From the NCBI GenBank assembly GCA_023634235.1, contig JAMKCF010000001.1, positions 2,964,606 through 3,028,605 on the forward strand: DNA of 64,000 nucleotides, read 5' to 3'. The notes beneath the pieces were generated by a model that did not search any database, was not told the origin of the DNA, and worked only from the letters and a program-made list of their open reading frames with translations. This document shows positions 34,116-46,200 of the stretch, one piece after another. The position numbers were made by a program, and so were the translations under genes. Numbering within the stretch: the first letter of the stretch is position 1; each line of letters starts with the position of its first letter. Source of the stretch: Pisaster brevispinus. Taxonomy: Eukaryota; Echinodermata; Asteroidea; Forcipulatida; Asteriidae.

Positions 34116-35159
34116 CGTAACCACTTGTGTGCATAAAAACTAACTGTGCGGACGCCGCCATGTTTGTTTGTGTTTGTTTATGTTTTTGAGCAAACGAACG
34201 GTGGCGCTAGACAGTTTTCTTTTAACAACGCACACACCGTACTGACAAGGGATTAATAATTGGCGTTTGTCGAGTACTTATGTAAGTTACAGAAATAAAT
34301 TAAAATGTGTTCATGTATTAAGTAACAAATTAAACATTTCATCGATGCTCCATGCATTAAGCGGGCGAGCCATGATATTCATGGCACAATTAGCATTTTT
34401 TGTTAATTACACCTGTTATGAATAAAGTAGAAAGCCTTTGTTTTATGACTTCCTCCATTATACGATTGAGAAACATAATAGAGATTTTGAGTGGCCTAGC
34501 TTATCTGGTTTCCCATCTACATCCAAATCAAGTGGCACTGGTCCAAGGTTCACGCGGATTTCCCTATAGACTTGCGTTGAAAAAATGCCTTAGCATACAT
34601 GTACATGCTGGGTAATTAAAAATGCCAGGCTTGTCCGTCAACAACGTTACAGACTTGATAGTGCCAGCTGGCGGGCTTCACCAAAAGCTTCCAAAGAGTT
34701 ATTTACTATCGTGGTGGTGGGGGGGGGGGGGGGGGGGGCGGTGCTTTTGTTTGAGTTTGTTTGTTTTGTTTTGTTTTTCCTTAGTGATATAGTGGAATCG
34801 TTGGGGGGGGGTATGGGGGAATTGTTTTACAATCTCTAGACCATCCCAGAGGTGTTGGGGATGCTCAGAGTCCATTTATGCAGCAATAAATCCCCGTGTG
34901 TGCAGTGTATCAGTGTGTGTTAGTGTGCCATGATTTGTATGGCCCGCCCAATGCATAGCGTTTTTGTACGCGATCACACACTGCATTTACCTTTGTATCG
35001 TGTTCTAATTCAACTCTTTCCAATAAGCCTACAATTCCGTTTCGTGTAAAGCGATAACGCTTGTATTAATTTCACCGTCAGTTAATGAATCAAGTGGGGC
35101 ATCTTCGGTCACGAAATAATCTTTCCCGGCGTAATGCCCGCCCGGCTACTCTGTCTAGT
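34116..35159. other. non-coding stretch with a G-run
   Basis: A long G-run lies at 34717-34738, interrupted by GTGG. No coding region is recognised. Confidence 0.4.
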
Positions 35160-35392
35160 AGAAGCATTAACGCCATTTTGACTAGAGCAACGTAAGTTAA
35201 GACGACCCTTTGGGTCGTCGTAAGTTACGGTGCCCTTCAGCTCGTTGTCAAGGAATTTGTGACGTCTAGAATGCATCGTAAGTTTCGTGTAATCGATGGG
35301 GGAGCACATCGCAAGTTTACGACGCGTATACATCGTAACTTAAGATACGACGCATCGCAGCGCTTCGTGAAATCGATCCCAGGCTCTGTGAT
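35160..35392. repeat. CGTAAGTTA-rich palindromic repeat
   Basis: CGTAAGTTA/TAACTTACG and CATCGTAA units recur in both orientations, with a perfect palindrome GACGACCC/GGGTCGTC at 35199-35219. The right end reads TTCGTGAAATCGATCCCA. Looks like a decayed foldback or MITE element. The family is not identified. Confidence 0.5.
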
Positions 35393-36780
35393 TCTTTTGT
35401 AAACAAGTGCTGTCACTAAATAGCATACACAGTAAATACCTTAATCTAGGCATATTCACTTTTTTTTACGTGAAGGAGTTGGAAAACCATTTTTTTTTCT
35501 TTCTCACCTAAGTAGACTGGATACAAAGTTTTATTGGGAAAAATGTGTAAATTTGTCAGTAGTGTCCCACGTTGTCAAATAACCACTTGAAAAAGACATT
35601 TTTTGGCATTTTTACAGGTTGACCCATATTCAGACCCCTGCCAAGTACCCATCAAAAGCATGATTGGTCTATCCTTATATCAGGTCACACATAAATGCAC
35701 CTAGTTTATAACCAAATGTAATATAAAAGCAATCGGACATTTCACATGGGCTCTATGGGGTCTTAAAATTGACGAAAAGTCATCACGTAGGCTTAAATGT
35801 CCGTTTTTAAAGACCTACACCGTGATATACAAATGACCTGTGCTACTTTTGACAGTATAATTTAGTTGATGGGATACCAGACACCCTTCAAATTAATTTG
35901 TAGCTAAACATCTTGTCTCCATTTGTGGATACAGACCTCTAAAAGTGCCGAAAACACAAAAAGTCAATTTGAAGGGGCGGGGCTTAATTTTTTAGGAGGT
36001 CATATCTCAAAAACGTTGAGGAGTAGGATTCTAAAATTGTGCGTGTGTTCATGGCACCCATAGAGGATTGTTTACAAAAAAAGTTAGCAAAATCTGAGAC
36101 GTAACCTGCCAACCCATCAGGTGAGTTGGCTGGGAATGACCCTCCAGTCCCCCGCGCGTGCGTGCACGCGCGTGCGACCGGCCGCGAATATGACTTTCGT
36201 TACGCACAAACCCGGCCAACGGAAGTGCAAGACAACACAATGCGCGCTGCTTGCTAGCGCACACGGCACCAGTCTGCTGCTCAATGGACCAGCCCATTAT
36301 CTTTTAGGGTAGATAAGACATGACCATCATTGTCGTCGTTGCGCCACACTATTCTGTATTATTCATTATTAAATGTTGGTTTACTTCTAGGTTTTGTTTA
36401 TATTATATTGAACCAAACGTGTTCTTTAGTTGCATTACATTAATTGTTAAGTTGCTTATTTCGTACTATTTATTATTAAATGGTATTTTACCATTTACTA
36501 TAGTTTCCCTAAATATTTTTATAATATTTATTTAATACATGATTTTGCAGGAAAAATGTGTTCATTCCCTTGCATAGTCTTACACAAACTGCAACGGAAA
36601 GTTCATCATCTACAATTTTTGTTTCATTTTAGTTTACCTAAATCGTGCTTTAGAAACCTGCTTTACGGTGACTAAGATTAATTTCCGAGATTACACAGTG
36701 CTTATAAGCGCACCAGCGCGATACAGCCAGTACTTCCATCCACTCCCCGTCAACCAAACTTCTTTTAACTCTTCAGTCCG
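35393..36780. other. non-coding stretch upstream of GEN1
   Basis: No gene is recognised. A CG/TG-alternating tract GCGCGTGCGTGCACGCGCG lies near 36153-36173, a possible Z-DNA-forming stretch. An AT-rich block runs from 36350 to 36550. Confidence 0.4.
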
Positions 36781-36945
36781 AGATGACTTGGGACCGTGAT
36801 AACTTGAGGCCGAAATGGCTTGGGACCGAGTTGACTTGGGACCAAGATGACTTGAGACCGAGATGACTTGGGACCGAGATAACTTGAGGCCGAGATGACT
36901 TGGGACCGAGTTGACTTGGGACCAAGATTCCTTGACACCGACTGA
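36781..36945 (+). repeat. 16-17 bp minisatellite just upstream of GEN1
   Basis: About nine imperfect units of GAGATGACTTGGGACC, some with AACTTGAGGCC, ending about 170 bp before the GEN1 start codon. It probably lies in the promoter or 5' UTR. Confidence 0.9.
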
Positions 36946-37113
36946 ATTGACTTCAGTGGTGGTGATTAAAACTGGGGGAGTTACACATAAGGGACTAGGT
37001 GAAGTTCAGCAATTATGCATGTCACAATTGCTATTGCCATCTGCCGGATATTTCACTGTTTGTTTTACATTTCCCAACCAAAACAGGAGAGACTACCATC
37101 CACCGATTTAAAC

Positions 37114-37277
37114 ATGGGCGTTGAAAATTTATGGGAAATGTTGGCTCCTGCAAAGACTGTGGAGCCTCTTAGCAATCTGCAGGGGAAAACACTTGCTATC
37201 GATATGAGTATTTGGGTTTGTGAATTTGAGACAGCAGTGGCAAAACAACAAGTTGATAAACGCATTGTGGTTTTCCG
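37114..37277 (+). CDS. GEN1: GEN1 exon 1
   Basis: Start codon through R55 (the last codon is split, phase 2), donor CCG|GTAAGA. The ATG is preceded by AAAC and is the first in this frame that gives the conserved N-terminal glycine, which threads the active site in FEN1-family enzymes. Confidence 0.93.
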
Positions 37278-40200
37278 GTAAGAAACATTTGTTTTATTTT
37301 TCTACTTGGTTAGTCATGTTCGACGATGGGACGGACTCTCAGTAAATTATTTAATGTAGCCACAGTAGGTGCAGAAACTAATTATTCTGGCAGACTGTTC
37401 TATATATTTACCACTAGAAAGGAAATGGTCTGCCTGCTCGGTTTTGGTATGTGAGGCGCCAAAGTGCACAATAATTCATTATGCAATATATAATTCGTTG
37501 TTGAATTAATTCTATATTTTTATGTACAAAATAATAGTGTTTATACTTGCCTATGACGAAGGTCTGGCTTGGATCTAAAGCTTAGGCCATTTCCCCGACT
37601 AATTTTATATATTTATAAATATATAAAAATTATTGTATAATGAATTATGTGTAAATAATAGCGTTCAAAATAATTAATTTACACTTGGCGCCTGAAATTC
37701 AATTTAATGGACATTTATTTTTTATGTCGACAATGACAATTAAGCAAACAGTTGAAAACAAATAACAATGAGTATAATAATGAAAGATGGATGCCAGATA
37801 ATTTAACAGGAATACAATGTATAGCAATTTCAAAGATAATAACTAGAGAAATTAACGTGCTAGTCAACATGCAGGGGAAAAGGTTAAGCATAATGCTTTT
37901 GTGCATTTCCCTGAGACAGACAAGGACTTGGACACGACAAGAACAAAAAACAACAACATAAAAACGAAACAAAAACAAAGAAACAAAAAACAAACAATGG
38001 CACGGACCAGACTAATCAATATAAATAATTACAAACACAACAGTCTTTGTTCAGTTAGTGTATACATTACAATATCTACAAATACATATTCAAGAGGTGC
38101 TGTTTCAGTTTCTTTAAGAATGAGTTAAGTGAACGAGACTTTTTAATATCAGCGTTGAGGTTATTCCAGAATAGGGTATTTTGTATACAAGTCACCTTTG
38201 GATACTGCACGAGTTGAATAAATATGGATTGACGAACACAGTGTAAAAAGATCATTAACTTCGTTAGGCAAAGAGCCACTTTTATATTTATAAATGAATT
38301 TACCTAAATTAAAATTGTACAAATCATTAAGTTTAAGGACCTTCAAGGCTAGAAACAGTGGCATAGTGTGATCTAAGTATCCAGTTTTACTAATGATTCG
38401 AACAGCTTTCTTTTGTAGGAGAGTGAGATTTTTACATTGTGTAATTGTTAAGCTTCCCCAATTAATTAATGCATAGTTAAAATACGACAAGATAAGAGAA
38501 TTATATAATATTAAAAGAATACTTGTAGGTAGAACAAACTTCAATCTATTCATAACGCCAATATTTTTGGAAACTTTACCTGCCAAAACATTTACATGCT
38601 TGTTCCATGAAAGGTTTTCGTCAATATTATGTGTTCCTAGGAATTTGGTATGCTTTACTTGGTTAAGAATGGACCCATTCAAAAGAATATTAGAATGTCG
38701 AACGTATTTGTGCTGCCTTGAACAAAATATTGTATAATTAGTCTCGAGTAGATTAACCGATAACTTATTATCTAGAAGCCAGTTATTTATCTTAACTAGT
38801 TCAGTATTTAAAGTATTTACAGCAGTGTCCAAATTGGGGTGGTTATACAATATGTTTGTAACATCTGCGAAAAGGCAGTATGAAAATTTGTCAGATGAGT
38901 TACATATATCGTTAACAAAAATAATAAATAACAAGGGCCCCAGAACAGAACCCTGGGGGACTCCACAAGTGATTGATTTATGTATAGAATTCGATGCATT
39001 ATAAGAAACAAATTGTTTCCTACGCGTCAAGTAACTCCTGAACCAGTCCAAGGCAATCCCACGTACACCAATATGTTCCAGAGATCGAATGAGTATATCA
39101 TGATTTACAGTATCAAAAGCCTTGGACAGGTCTAGGAAAATACCAATTGAAAATTCTTTGTTTTCGATAGCATTAGTAATTTTATTTAGCACACTAGCAA
39201 TTGCTATTTCAGTTGAGTGTTGTTCTCTGAGTCCATATTGCGAGTCTGATAACAAGTTGTATTTATTAACAAAAGAAGAGAGACGGCTATACACAATTTT
39301 CTCAAACACTTTAGACAACACAGGCAATTATGAAATGGGTCTGTAGTTACAAATATCGTGTTTGTTACCATTTTTGAAGATAGATATAACTTTTCCTACT
39401 TTCAGTCTGTTGGGAAATATCCCTGTAGTAAACGACTTATTGAACAGAATAGTCAATGGCTTTGCTAATACATTCTTGGCTTCTTTTATGACAAAAGAGC
39501 TTAGTGTCGTAACCTGGTGCTTTCCCGGAAGAGAGTTTAGAGATAGCAATGACAATTTCTGCTTCAGTGATTGGGTCAAGAAATAAAGAATGCTGATTCT
39601 TATCAGATAGAAACGTCTCAAAAGATTGATCACATGTGGGAAGTTCATGTGCTATGTTATTACCAATATTAATAAAGTAGTCATTAAAAGCACTAGCGAT
39701 GTCATTATCGTTTTTAATACGCACACCATTTCGGTCGAAATGTTGGAAACTTTGGATGGCGCTCATAGGATTCATCATTCAATATAAAAAATATTGCCTA
39801 AAATAAACAAGAAAGGTTTGATTACGCACAATATGAACTGAAACCAATTTACTGCTGAAATACAAACTATTATTCGTTACCACATTAAATATTGTCGGAG
39901 GAAATGAGCTGTACAAATTTACACCTTTCATGAACCAATATGTAAATAAGGAATTCCCAAAGTGCTATAATTGTACTTTCGAAGCACCACCCCACGCCTC
40001 AATGTTGACTGACATGCGCTTGTGGGATTCAACATTGTAGCCGGGGGGGGGGGGGGGTGTTCCGAAAGTATTGAAACAAATTAATCCCTTGGTGTGGAAA
40101 TTCTCAAACATGGTATAACACACATTGGCTTTACACATTGTTTACATATCATGCGAGTTTGTTTTTCTATTAAAGGTCGAACTGCATACAACACAGTCTC

Positions 40201-43200
40201 GTTTCTACCCCCCAACATTGTAGCGGGGGGGGGGGTGTTCCGAAAGTATTGAAACAAATTAATCGCTTGGTGTGGAAATTCTCAAAGTATGGTATAACAG
40301 CTTTACACATTGTGTACATAATTGGCTTTATACATTGTTTAATTGTTAACCTAATTTATCGCTTGGTGTGGAAATTCTCAAAGCATGGTATAACACACAT
40401 TGGCTTTACACATTGTTTACATATCATGCGAGTTTGTTTTCTATTAGAGGTCGAACTGCATACAACACAGTCGCGTTTCTTCCCGCCAACATTCGGACCA
40501 GGAAAGTGCTGACTTTGATGGTCGTTTGAACCACTTGACAGTTGACTGGCATGCTGAACTGGGTTGTACTCCAAGGTGGAAATAAGTCCCTCTATCACCT
40601 TGACCCGGAAATCCAAAGTGGACAAGCTCTCGTTTGTATGGATGCTGTTGTATACGACATTAGCATTAAGCAAACAGATGTCTAGGATTGTGATAAATAC
40701 TCGTTTCCACCATTTTAGTGTTCTGTGGCTGTGAGTATAGTACGTGCACAGTTGTCCTGCCAGATCCGTGCCTCCCATGTTTTTATTGTAATCGTCGTCT
40801 ATGCACGGTATTTGGATTTTACGATGTCCTGTTGAAGTTTTCCGGCTGCGAATCTGTTTACTAGTGACACTGCAATCGCCATAGTTTGACAGGAGAGTGA
40901 CACGTTTTGTGTCCTGCCACATAACGCATACATGTAGTTGGCCTGCTTTCTGATAAAATTGGGGATCTGCTCCGGTTTTCATGGGGAACTTCTTGGGGTT
41001 TGCAACATCGGGTATCCCTAGGGTGGTATAGCGAACAGTTCCACAAGCTCCGAATCCTAGCTCAGACAACTCGGAGAACAGAGCCGGGCTAGTAACACTG
41101 TGAATGGCCTGGATGTGATTTTACAACTAAAATGGAAAAAGGATGTGATTTCGAAAAAAACGATCCAATATCACATCTGAAATCCGAAATCACATCCGAG
41201 CCAGAAATCACATCCATGGTTAATTGAACAATTATCAATATCACATCCACTGCCAGCGGCGTTACTAAAATCACATCCACTGTCCAGGCCTTAGCCAAAA
41301 TCACATCCGAGCCCGAAATCACATCCATGTTTAATTGACAATTATCAAAATCACGTCCACTGCTAGCGGCATTACTAAAATCACATCCACTGTCCAGGGC
41401 TTAGCCAAAATCACATCCGAGCTAGAAATCACATCCATAGTTAATTGACCAATTTTCAAAATCACATCCACTGCTAGCGGCATTACTAAAATCACATCCA
41501 CTGTCCAGGCCTTAGCCAAAATCACATCCGAGCTATAAATCACATCTATGGTTAATTGACAATTATCAAAATCACATCCACTGTCTGGCTGTAATACCAA
41601 AATCACATCTAGTGTCTGGCCTTTGCCAAAATTACATCCCTCCTCCAATATAACATCTTGATGTCCCCACTAGTGCAAGGTCACCCATGTATTAAATGGG
41701 GACAGATGATAACAATGGTCCCACTTTAATAACCTTACAGAAAGAGAGCAATCGTCAGTATCTAATTAGTTTGCATGTGACCAGACTAGACTATATGCAT
41801 TTTCCTATATCTAGGTCTGATAACGTCTAGTCGTATTGGTCATATCATGGAGTCATATTTTTTTCCTCCATCGACGCGTCATATCTACATGTAGTTGTAT
41901 CGATTGCATTCCAAATTAGGGGGGGGAGACTACACTTCTGCCTCAACCAAACAAAAGATTGCACAAATTAAGGTGCGGCTGATGCTTCATGCTTTTATTA
42001 AAATACAACTGTGCTAACAAACATTCTATAAAAATGCCACAACTATTTTGAAATGTGCTGGTTGAAAAAGTCCGTCTGGTTTAATTTTAACACACTTATG
42101 TAGAAAGCTTACATATCTTATGTTAAATACAATTTAAAGGTACTGTACACAGTTGGTAATTACTCAAAATAATTGTTAACATTACAACTTACTCGGTAAC
42201 GAGCAATGGCTCTTGTTGGTATAAAACATTGTAAGAAACGGCTCCCTCTGAAGTTTCGTCATTTATACGAAAAAAGAGGTTATTTCTCACTAAACTAATA
42301 AAAAGGCTTCAGCTGAAGCTTTGTGTTATGCATCTGTTCTCTTGCAAATGAGATAAACAATTGGGCCCACATTTTCACAGAATTTGTTTATTAATGCATA
42401 GGCTAATATCGGGATACACCAAGTGAGAATAGTGTTCTTTGACAGTTACCAACCGTGTCCATTGCCTTACTTGGTGCAGGTGCATGGAGGTAGAATTAGT
42501 GTCGTCCCAGAAATTCATTTTGCATTTTTAGGAGCATGTCAAAAATAAAGACCAATTAATAATCAACTTGAAAATAGGCAGTCAGGTCAACATGCCATTG
42601 TTCAAAGTAAGTGAAACCCCCTGTCATGGCTTTTATAGTTTCTTGCACTTTATCTTGTCCTAAGTAAACAAATTAACATATATAACAACTGGTAAGTTGC
42701 GATGCCTTATCACTGTAAGTGATACACCAAACACAGACACTGCTTACGGCAGTAGATTGTTCTATAAGTGGATAAGTGGATTATTGCCTGATAACTGTTT
42801 CGTCTTGATAAAACTTTCAGTGCGACAGGTACCGAAAGATCATATTCCTCCATGCACAGTGATACTATATCGGCTTGATTAGTAGATCGCTTTTACTCGA
42901 TGCTGATGGTCACTGCCTGCTCTTTGAATTTCACACGGTATTTATTGTAAAACTTAAGACCAGTTGTGTAAACAAATGAGTAGCAAGAGGTTGCCCCATA
43001 TTTCCATATTTGGGTCTGGTCTGGTGTTTCCTGTCATTACAGTGGAATGCGTAAGCTACAAGGATTAGAATTCCAAGACCCACATAAACTTGGCAGTTTG
43101 GCACTATTGTTAAGTAGGAACACTGCTACAATCTCAGAGGACAATATCAGATATAAATGTTTGTATTTTAAGTGCAAGCTTTTGCGTCGGATGATGATTT

Positions 43201-46200
43201 ACGCATTACGGGAGAGTAATAGGCCATGCAGCCTAAAGAGCGCAGAGGGCGTCTCATACTATTAATATTTTGCATCACACTTACTTCAGTCAATAAAAAA
43301 ATCTTGATAATTTACTGGTTTTTGGTTTATTTTCATCAAATCTTTAAGTGTTATTTCCTATCTTGATCCTACTCTGAATTATAGCTATAATTAATGAAGG
43401 CCGGGCGCAAGATGCGTTCAGTATTGTGATTTTTAAAAGAAACTCTGCGAATCTGTTTGTTTCGTTTGTTTTATTTGCCTTAAACCAATTGTCCATGTAG
43501 ATGCAATGTCCTTTATGTTCGAGTCCCTGCAAAAGGTTCAAGACTACCTTGCCTGGTGCCCCAAGATCGGATGGATTGTGTGTCTCAGGGTAACTTACAG
43601 AGGACTGTCCTTGTGGGGACCTGGGCTGCGATCCTGTGAACAAGTCCCAGGCACATGTGTACCCTGTGTCTGATTCGTTCAATGAAAAACATTTCAATCC
43701 CATTTGGCGGCCTTTCGTGGCAGGTACTGTTTGAAGCTGAGTCGTCCTTTAAACTTTACCATGGTCTCGTCCGGCGAAAGGCTTCGTCCAGGCTGGTACA
43801 CCCGGAGGAATGATGGTAGTACAATGTTTAACAGTGGGCGTACTTTTGAAAGTTTGTCACGGGGAGAGTCGTACTCCACATCTCTGTTGTTGGCGAGGTG
43901 GAAATATCGAAGGATTGCATTAAATCGGTTGCGAGCCATGGTTGCTGAGAACAGGGGACTTTGTAGAATTTCAGACCTGGACCAATGCATGGAGTAACGA
44001 GGCCTTTTGTTGATTCCCATGCAAAGAAGTAGGGCCACGAATGCCATCATTTCAGGTACATTAGTTGGTCTCCAAGCACGCTGATTTTCTCCACCCGCAC
44101 ACACAGTTTGATCAGCATAACGATTGGTCTCATATACCATCATCTGCCACACTGCTTGACAAAAGTGCAGTTTGAAGATTTGTATGGGGGAGAACGAACT
44201 GAAGTCTTCTGTAGCCCCGGTGTTTGCTGTAAATTGCACAGGCGGTCGCCGGGTGTAAGACTTGGCTTCACGCCATCCACACCGGAAATTCCCCTTCTTG
44301 GTCTTCGATGAACAGGATGATGTCGATGTCGAGGCGATGGGCTCATCATCACTGTCTTCTTCCGACACATCATGTGGTGAATCATCGTCAGAGGACATGT
44401 CGGAACCGCTATCGGCAAAGATTTCGTCCAAAATTCTAGCATTTTCATCGGCCATGTCAGAATGTAGGACTGAAGAATGCGTGGATGGGGGACGCCAAGG
44501 AGGGGACGCGGAGGACAGGTTTTAAAGTTGCCGGGGTGATGCACGCACGCGGGGCCTGCTAGCGATTGAGGGCGCAATTTACATTTTGAGAAATTACTGT
44601 TCGTGCGTGTGCCAGGGAGGCTCCGTGGTAAAGAAGAGAGGAAATAGTTAGGTGCCATAGGGACTCATTGGTCACGAAGTGGAATGCTTTTTTGAGCAAA
44701 TCTGGCTTAGCGGTACTAAAAAGGGATAAAGGACATTGCATCTACATGGACAATTGGTTTACTAGCCCGGCTCTGGTCTCTAAGTTGTCTGAGCTAGGAT
44801 TCGGAGCTTGTGGAACTGTGCGCTATACCACCCTAGGGATTCCCGATTTTGCATACCCCAGAAGTTCCCCATGAAAAGAGGAGCTGATCTCCAATTTTAT
44901 CAGAAAGCAGGCCAACTATGCATTTAGTGGCAGGACACAAAACGTGTCACTCTGTGGCGTTTGCAGTGTCACTAGCAAACAGATTCGCAGCCGGGAAACT
45001 TCAACAGGACATCGTGATATAAATAAATAATAAAATAATAAAATAAATTTACCAGAACAATTGCCAAACACATGAAACAGTATCATTAATATTGCCAATA
45101 CATTAGAATATCAGCAAAACTATTGTCAAAAACCTGAAGTATTACCATAACTATTGCCAAACACATGAAATAGTATCAATACTATTGCCAATACATGAAA
45201 TATTACCAACACTATTGCCAATAATATTGCTTACCACATGAATTATTATTATCAAAACTACTGCCATGTCATTTGAGCCACACACTCTCTAGTTAAGCCA
45301 AACTCAAACACTGGAGCCGGTCCAATTATGACTAGATGCTCTACATTCCTTGATGGGGATTTTATTTCATAGTTAATGTTAATATGTGTAAGGGGTTGTG
45401 TAATAACAAAACTTTTCAAATATTGTGACCTTCGCTGGTTAGAGCCACCAGCTCATTAACATGTTTCACTGTTAGTGCCAGTCTAGTGCATTGTGGCAAT
45501 TGAAAATACAATGAGCCTGGAAAATCATGATTCATTGCCTGTTCACAACGTACGATTTCACAGGCACTTCTACTTATAATACTTACAATAATTGTGGATT
45601 AAAATTAAAATTGTGATTTCTTTTTACCTATAATATTGCCAAACACATGAAATGGTTTCAATACTATTGCCAAACACATGAAATAGTAACAATAATAGTG
45701 TCAAAAACAAGAAATATTACCAATACTATTGTCAAAAACATGAAATGGTATCAATACTATTGCAAAACACAGAAAATAGTATCAATAGAGTTGCCAACAC
45801 ATGAAATATTACCTATACTATTGCCAAACACATACCTATGCTATTGCCAAACCAAGACATTTTATCAATACTATTGCAAAACACATGAAATAGTGTCAAT
45901 GGTATTTCCAAACACATGAAATATTACCTATACTTTTGCCAAACACATGAAATAGTATCGATACTTTTGCCAAACAAATGAAATAGTATTAATACCATTG
46001 CCAAACACTTGAAATATTACCATAAATATTGCCAAACACATGAAATAGTAACAATACTATTGCCAAACACATGAAATAATATCAATACTATTGCCAAACA
46101 TTTGAAATATTAGCAATACTATTGTCAAAAACATTAAATATTACCAATACTAATGTCAAAAATAAATTTACCAGAACAATTGCCAAACACATGAAACAGT

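Larger units (their letters stand above)
41098..43473. mobile_element. 2.4-kb insertion inside piggyBac copy 2
   Basis: The transposase codons for DNWF|TSPAL are split here. Left flank ...GCTAGTAA and right flank TAAACCAATTG both carry TAA, consistent with a 3-bp target duplication. The inserted DNA contains the ATCACATCC satellite (41108-41660) and a TTAAAGG-type MITE (42134-42469). Its own ends (CACTGTGAATGG and TTATTTGCCT) show no clear inverted repeats. A 72-codon ORF at 43047-43265 is unassigned. Confidence 0.7.

Noticed and set aside
36153..36173. CpG-island promoter for GEN1 at the CG/TG alternating tract
   Set aside because: The tract is short, 950 bp upstream of the ATG, and has no other promoter-like feature.
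44140..44658. 172-codon minus-strand ORF over piggyBac copy 2
   Set aside because: A shifted frame over the transposase N-terminus; the real frame is the one starting at 44455.
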